NCBI RefSeq assembly: GCF_910592395.1 | Contig: NC_088311.1 | Coordinates: forward strand, 19,162,501-19,226,500 | Direction: 5' to 3' | Source of the DNA: Lineus longissimus | Lineage: Eukaryota; Nemertea; Pilidiophora; Heteronemertea; Lineidae | Length of the DNA stretch: 64,000 bases | Part shown: positions 62,163-64,000 of the stretch, piece by piece | Layout: each line of letters starts with the position of its first letter | How positions within the stretch are numbered: position 1 is the first letter of the stretch | Position numbers and translations under genes: made by a program | Notes under the pieces: model-generated | What the model was told of the DNA's origin: nothing | Database searches by the model: none | Seen by the model: the letters and a program-made list of their open reading frames with translations, nothing else

Positions 62163-62347
62163 TATTTACCAAATTCTGCCACATGTACTTTTGGGAGATC
62201 AATTCTTTTTGTTTTCACTATTTCCATCGATCTTGTTTCCTTATAAATATCATAAATTATTGCGATATTACCAGAATAAATTCGATATTACCAGGTAATA
62301 CTTTTTATGGTCGTCTTCTATGTTGCTAAAAATAAAATATGACTTAC

Positions 62348-63794
62348 CATGCTTCATCCGCGGACTATGCCCATCATCATCGACATCACATGACAACGTG
62401 TCAAACTTCTTCAACCAATGGCGTATCTCGTCGCTACTCTCACCTCCGTCCATTCGCGGAAGCGAATTACTACGATTATCCTCGCCCACGCATCCCGCAC
62501 TTACACTAGATATGTAACCCGTCTCCGAATCTGAATACGCTGCGATAGACGAGTTCTGAGGTATTTTATGATAGACGAGTTCCGAGTCAGAGTTGTATGC
62601 ATCCGGTGAGAGAAGTTTATTTTGCCTAGGGTGTCTGAGACGAACCCCGTCTGGTCCAATACTGTAGGGGTCTTCATCATCCGTAACGACCAACTGCTGA
62701 TGTGGGTCTCCGTAGTGCAGAGGGGCGTAAACTGTGTATGCCCTACTTTGCGGTTTGCGTTCATAAAACGACTGTGTGACTTCGGAATCAGATGAGTAAT
62801 CTCGACGTAGGTTTAATTCGACATAATCCTTAGCGTATCGTGACTGTGAGCGCTTTGGTCTTGGGCTATATTCTGCGTACTGTCCACTAGATGTCATCGA
62901 CCTACCCCGATCTCCAGGGGAGGAGTGACCCCCATCCCGTATTTTCCCCTGCTCAAAACTGACATCTACGGACATTTCCCCCATCTGTTCAGCACGTTTC
63001 AGATATCCCGGAACTAATTTTGATTTGTACAACGGAGGCTCACCGCGGGAGGAACCGTGTCCCGAATATGGGTCATGGCTGGGACTAGAGCCATAGCGCC
63101 CACTGAACTCATCAGGACAGCGCTCCGTCATTTCGATCGCAGTCGCAGAAGACGACCGACATTTTTTGACGACAACAACTGGAGGTTCTTCTTGGTCTAG
63201 AGTGGACAGACTCGGACACGAAGCATTTTTAGACGTAGACCGACTAGTCCGTATTTTTAAAACGAGGCGTTTAGGAATAGACATAAGAATGACAACGTCG
63301 TCAAGACTGACGTTGCCCACATCAACAGCGTTAACAGAAAGAATTTCATCACCTACCCGCAGCAATCCGTTATTCTCCACAACACTACCAAGCGCAATCC
63401 GTGAAATGAACACGCCCTCTTGTCTATCCATGCCATTACCCTCCCTGATATAAAAACCAAGGGTCTGGCCAGGACGTTTCAATATCTCCACAGTCTGAAC
63501 AATCGAATCGTCATCCTGCACCTCCATATTTTTTATTCCCATCTCCAGGGTATCCCGGCGCCCCTTCGATTTACTGCAGTTTCCCTCAGAATTATTATTA
63601 TACCTGCTACCGGCCCTATTCGCCAGGGTTTGTGTCTCGCTATCCACTTTGTGTGGTGGCTGTGAGACGACTTTGCTCCTCAAATCGTGGTCACTTCTGC
63701 TGGACTTGCCAGGTACATCCCTTGGCCGCTCAGTACTTGGTTCCTTCAGACTACCGGCCCGGCCCCGACCTTGAGACATCTGATCAAGTTCCTC
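62348..63794 (-). CDS. syd-1: SYD-1 / RhoGAP100F-like gene, first coding exon with PDZ domain
   Basis: SYD-1 proteins are presynaptic scaffold RhoGAPs that help assemble active zones with liprin-alpha and neurexin (family knowledge). This exon encodes 477 residues plus one base. Residues 1-93 are polar and basic. Residues ~94-178 are a PDZ domain: the start TVEILKRPGQ, the carboxylate-binding loop LGFY at 107-110, GVFISRI, LLRVGDEILSVN, and the helix around SLDD at 158-161. This pattern matches the SYD-1/RhoGAP100F PDZ far better than PAR-6 or other PDZ types. The rest is Ser/Arg/Tyr-rich and looks disordered. The start is the ATG at 63779-63777. The acceptor AG at 63796-63795 opens the exon 15 nt upstream, and the spliced leader has an in-frame TAA 24 nt before the ATG. 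The exon ends at 62348 in a consensus donor, G|GTAAGT, phase 1. The open frame runs about 26 codons past the donor into intron. Family assignment is by eye but strong. Confidence 0.93.
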
Positions 63795-63910
63795 CTAAAA
63801 CGCAATAAAAAATCTCACGTCAGAACCACAGAAAGAACATGAATTAAAACACGCACTCCTCCCTTTCGGTGCACGTTCGAGCACATGTTCCTGGGTCAGA
63901 GGTCACTTAC
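63795..63910 (-). other. syd-1: 5'-UTR intron of the syd-1-like gene (116 bp)
   Basis: On the minus strand the donor is CCAG|GTAAGT (GT at 63910-63909). The acceptor is a T-rich stretch ending TTGCGTTTTAG (AG at 63796-63795). Both sites are close to consensus and suitably spaced. Joining them places TAA ATC CAG directly before GAG GAA CTT GAT CAG ATG. The upstream exon is therefore untranslated in this frame, and the ATG at 63779 is the first usable start. Confidence 0.75.
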
Positions 63911-64000
63911 CTGGATTTATGGACCTCCTTTGCTGAAGATGAGTGTCGACTACATTCTGTCCATGTCGCCAAAAGACGCATTTTGCAGACGACAATGATA
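63911..64000 (-). other. syd-1: Probable 5'-UTR exon of the syd-1-like gene (partial)
   Basis: This is the sequence upstream of the donor at 63910, continuing past the window edge. In the frame of the downstream ATG it has a TAA (codon 63919-63917), so it cannot extend the protein N-terminus. Its own start is outside the window and no promoter element can be judged. The exon call rests on the strong donor alone. Confidence 0.55.

Larger units (their letters stand above)
653..62347 (-). other. syd-1: Giant phase-1 intron of the syd-1-like gene (~61.7 kb)
   Basis: It is bounded by donor GTAAGT at 62347-62342 and acceptor TTTTAG ending at 653. The phases match, so the two exons can be joined directly, but a phase-1/phase-1 cassette exon in between cannot be excluded. 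I found no other stretch that reads like this protein. The repeats within it are listed separately. I see nothing definite in about 660-2100, 2700-3400, 3630-7190, 7210-8080, 10160-11380, 14900-16000, 17000-19380, 20110-23390, 25240-28060, 28630-31190, 32100-34800, 35220-36470, 36690-37930, 38520-39590, 40840-42410, 43300-43980, 44420-46990, 47060-48660, 49510-50280, 50400-52040, 52120-52760, 55270-56570, 58280-59540, 60200-61020 and 62170-62340. Confidence 0.8.

Noticed and set aside
62501-63665. Several 65-95-residue frames on both strands
   Set aside because: They are shadows of the PDZ exon in other frames.

Overview
The window is animal nuclear DNA, most likely from a marine invertebrate. 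It has no operons or closely packed genes. It has GT-AG splice signals, very long non-coding stretches, many minisatellite arrays, short inverted-repeat transposons, and decayed LINE and SINE pieces. The only gene I can identify is a SYD-1 / RhoGAP100F family gene on the minus strand. Its PDZ domain upstream of a C2 domain is the arrangement of the worm and fly proteins; the vertebrate SYDE proteins lack that PDZ. I cannot assign a phylum. Several repeats resemble families I associate with molluscs, brachiopods and other marine invertebrates, but that is an impression and not a search result.

Layout, in the direction of transcription (right to left). A probable 5'-UTR exon runs from the right edge to 63911. 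A 116-bp intron follows (63910-63795). A 1447-nt exon (63794-62348) holds the start codon and the PDZ domain. It ends at a consensus donor in phase 1. The next exon I can recognise is at 652-1. It starts at a good acceptor in the matching phase and encodes a polar linker plus the first ~52 residues of a C2 domain, cut by the left edge. The rest of C2 and the RhoGAP domain must lie beyond position 1. If no exon was missed, the intron between them (62347-653) is about 61.7 kb and fills 96% of the window.

Inside the intron I see only repeats and quiet DNA. There are tandem arrays at about 8.1, 11.4, 11.9, 16.0, 16.7, 19.4, 23.4, 31.3, 34.8, 36.5, 37.9, 40.2, 48.7, 53.6, 54.5, 58.0 and 59.6 kb. 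There are five copies of a pogo/Tigger-type MITE (TA target, CAGTRGAACCTC ends), one MITE with TTAA ends, and several large palindromes. A 148-bp insert with 5S-rRNA-like and tRNA-like segments has a 7-bp target duplication. Other tRNA-like SINE remnants, at least two LINE 3' ends and a GAC-repeat composite element ending in a perfect hairpin are also present. Almost all other open frames are short, unconserved to my eye, or products of tandem repeats whose period is a multiple of three.

The gene product would act at presynaptic active zones. Nothing else in the window looks like a functional partner. I did not find a convincing new molecular system. The most unusual items are the very long repeat-filled intron, the 5S/tRNA-like insert with its clean target duplication inside a hairpin-forming minisatellite, and the GAC/hairpin composite element.
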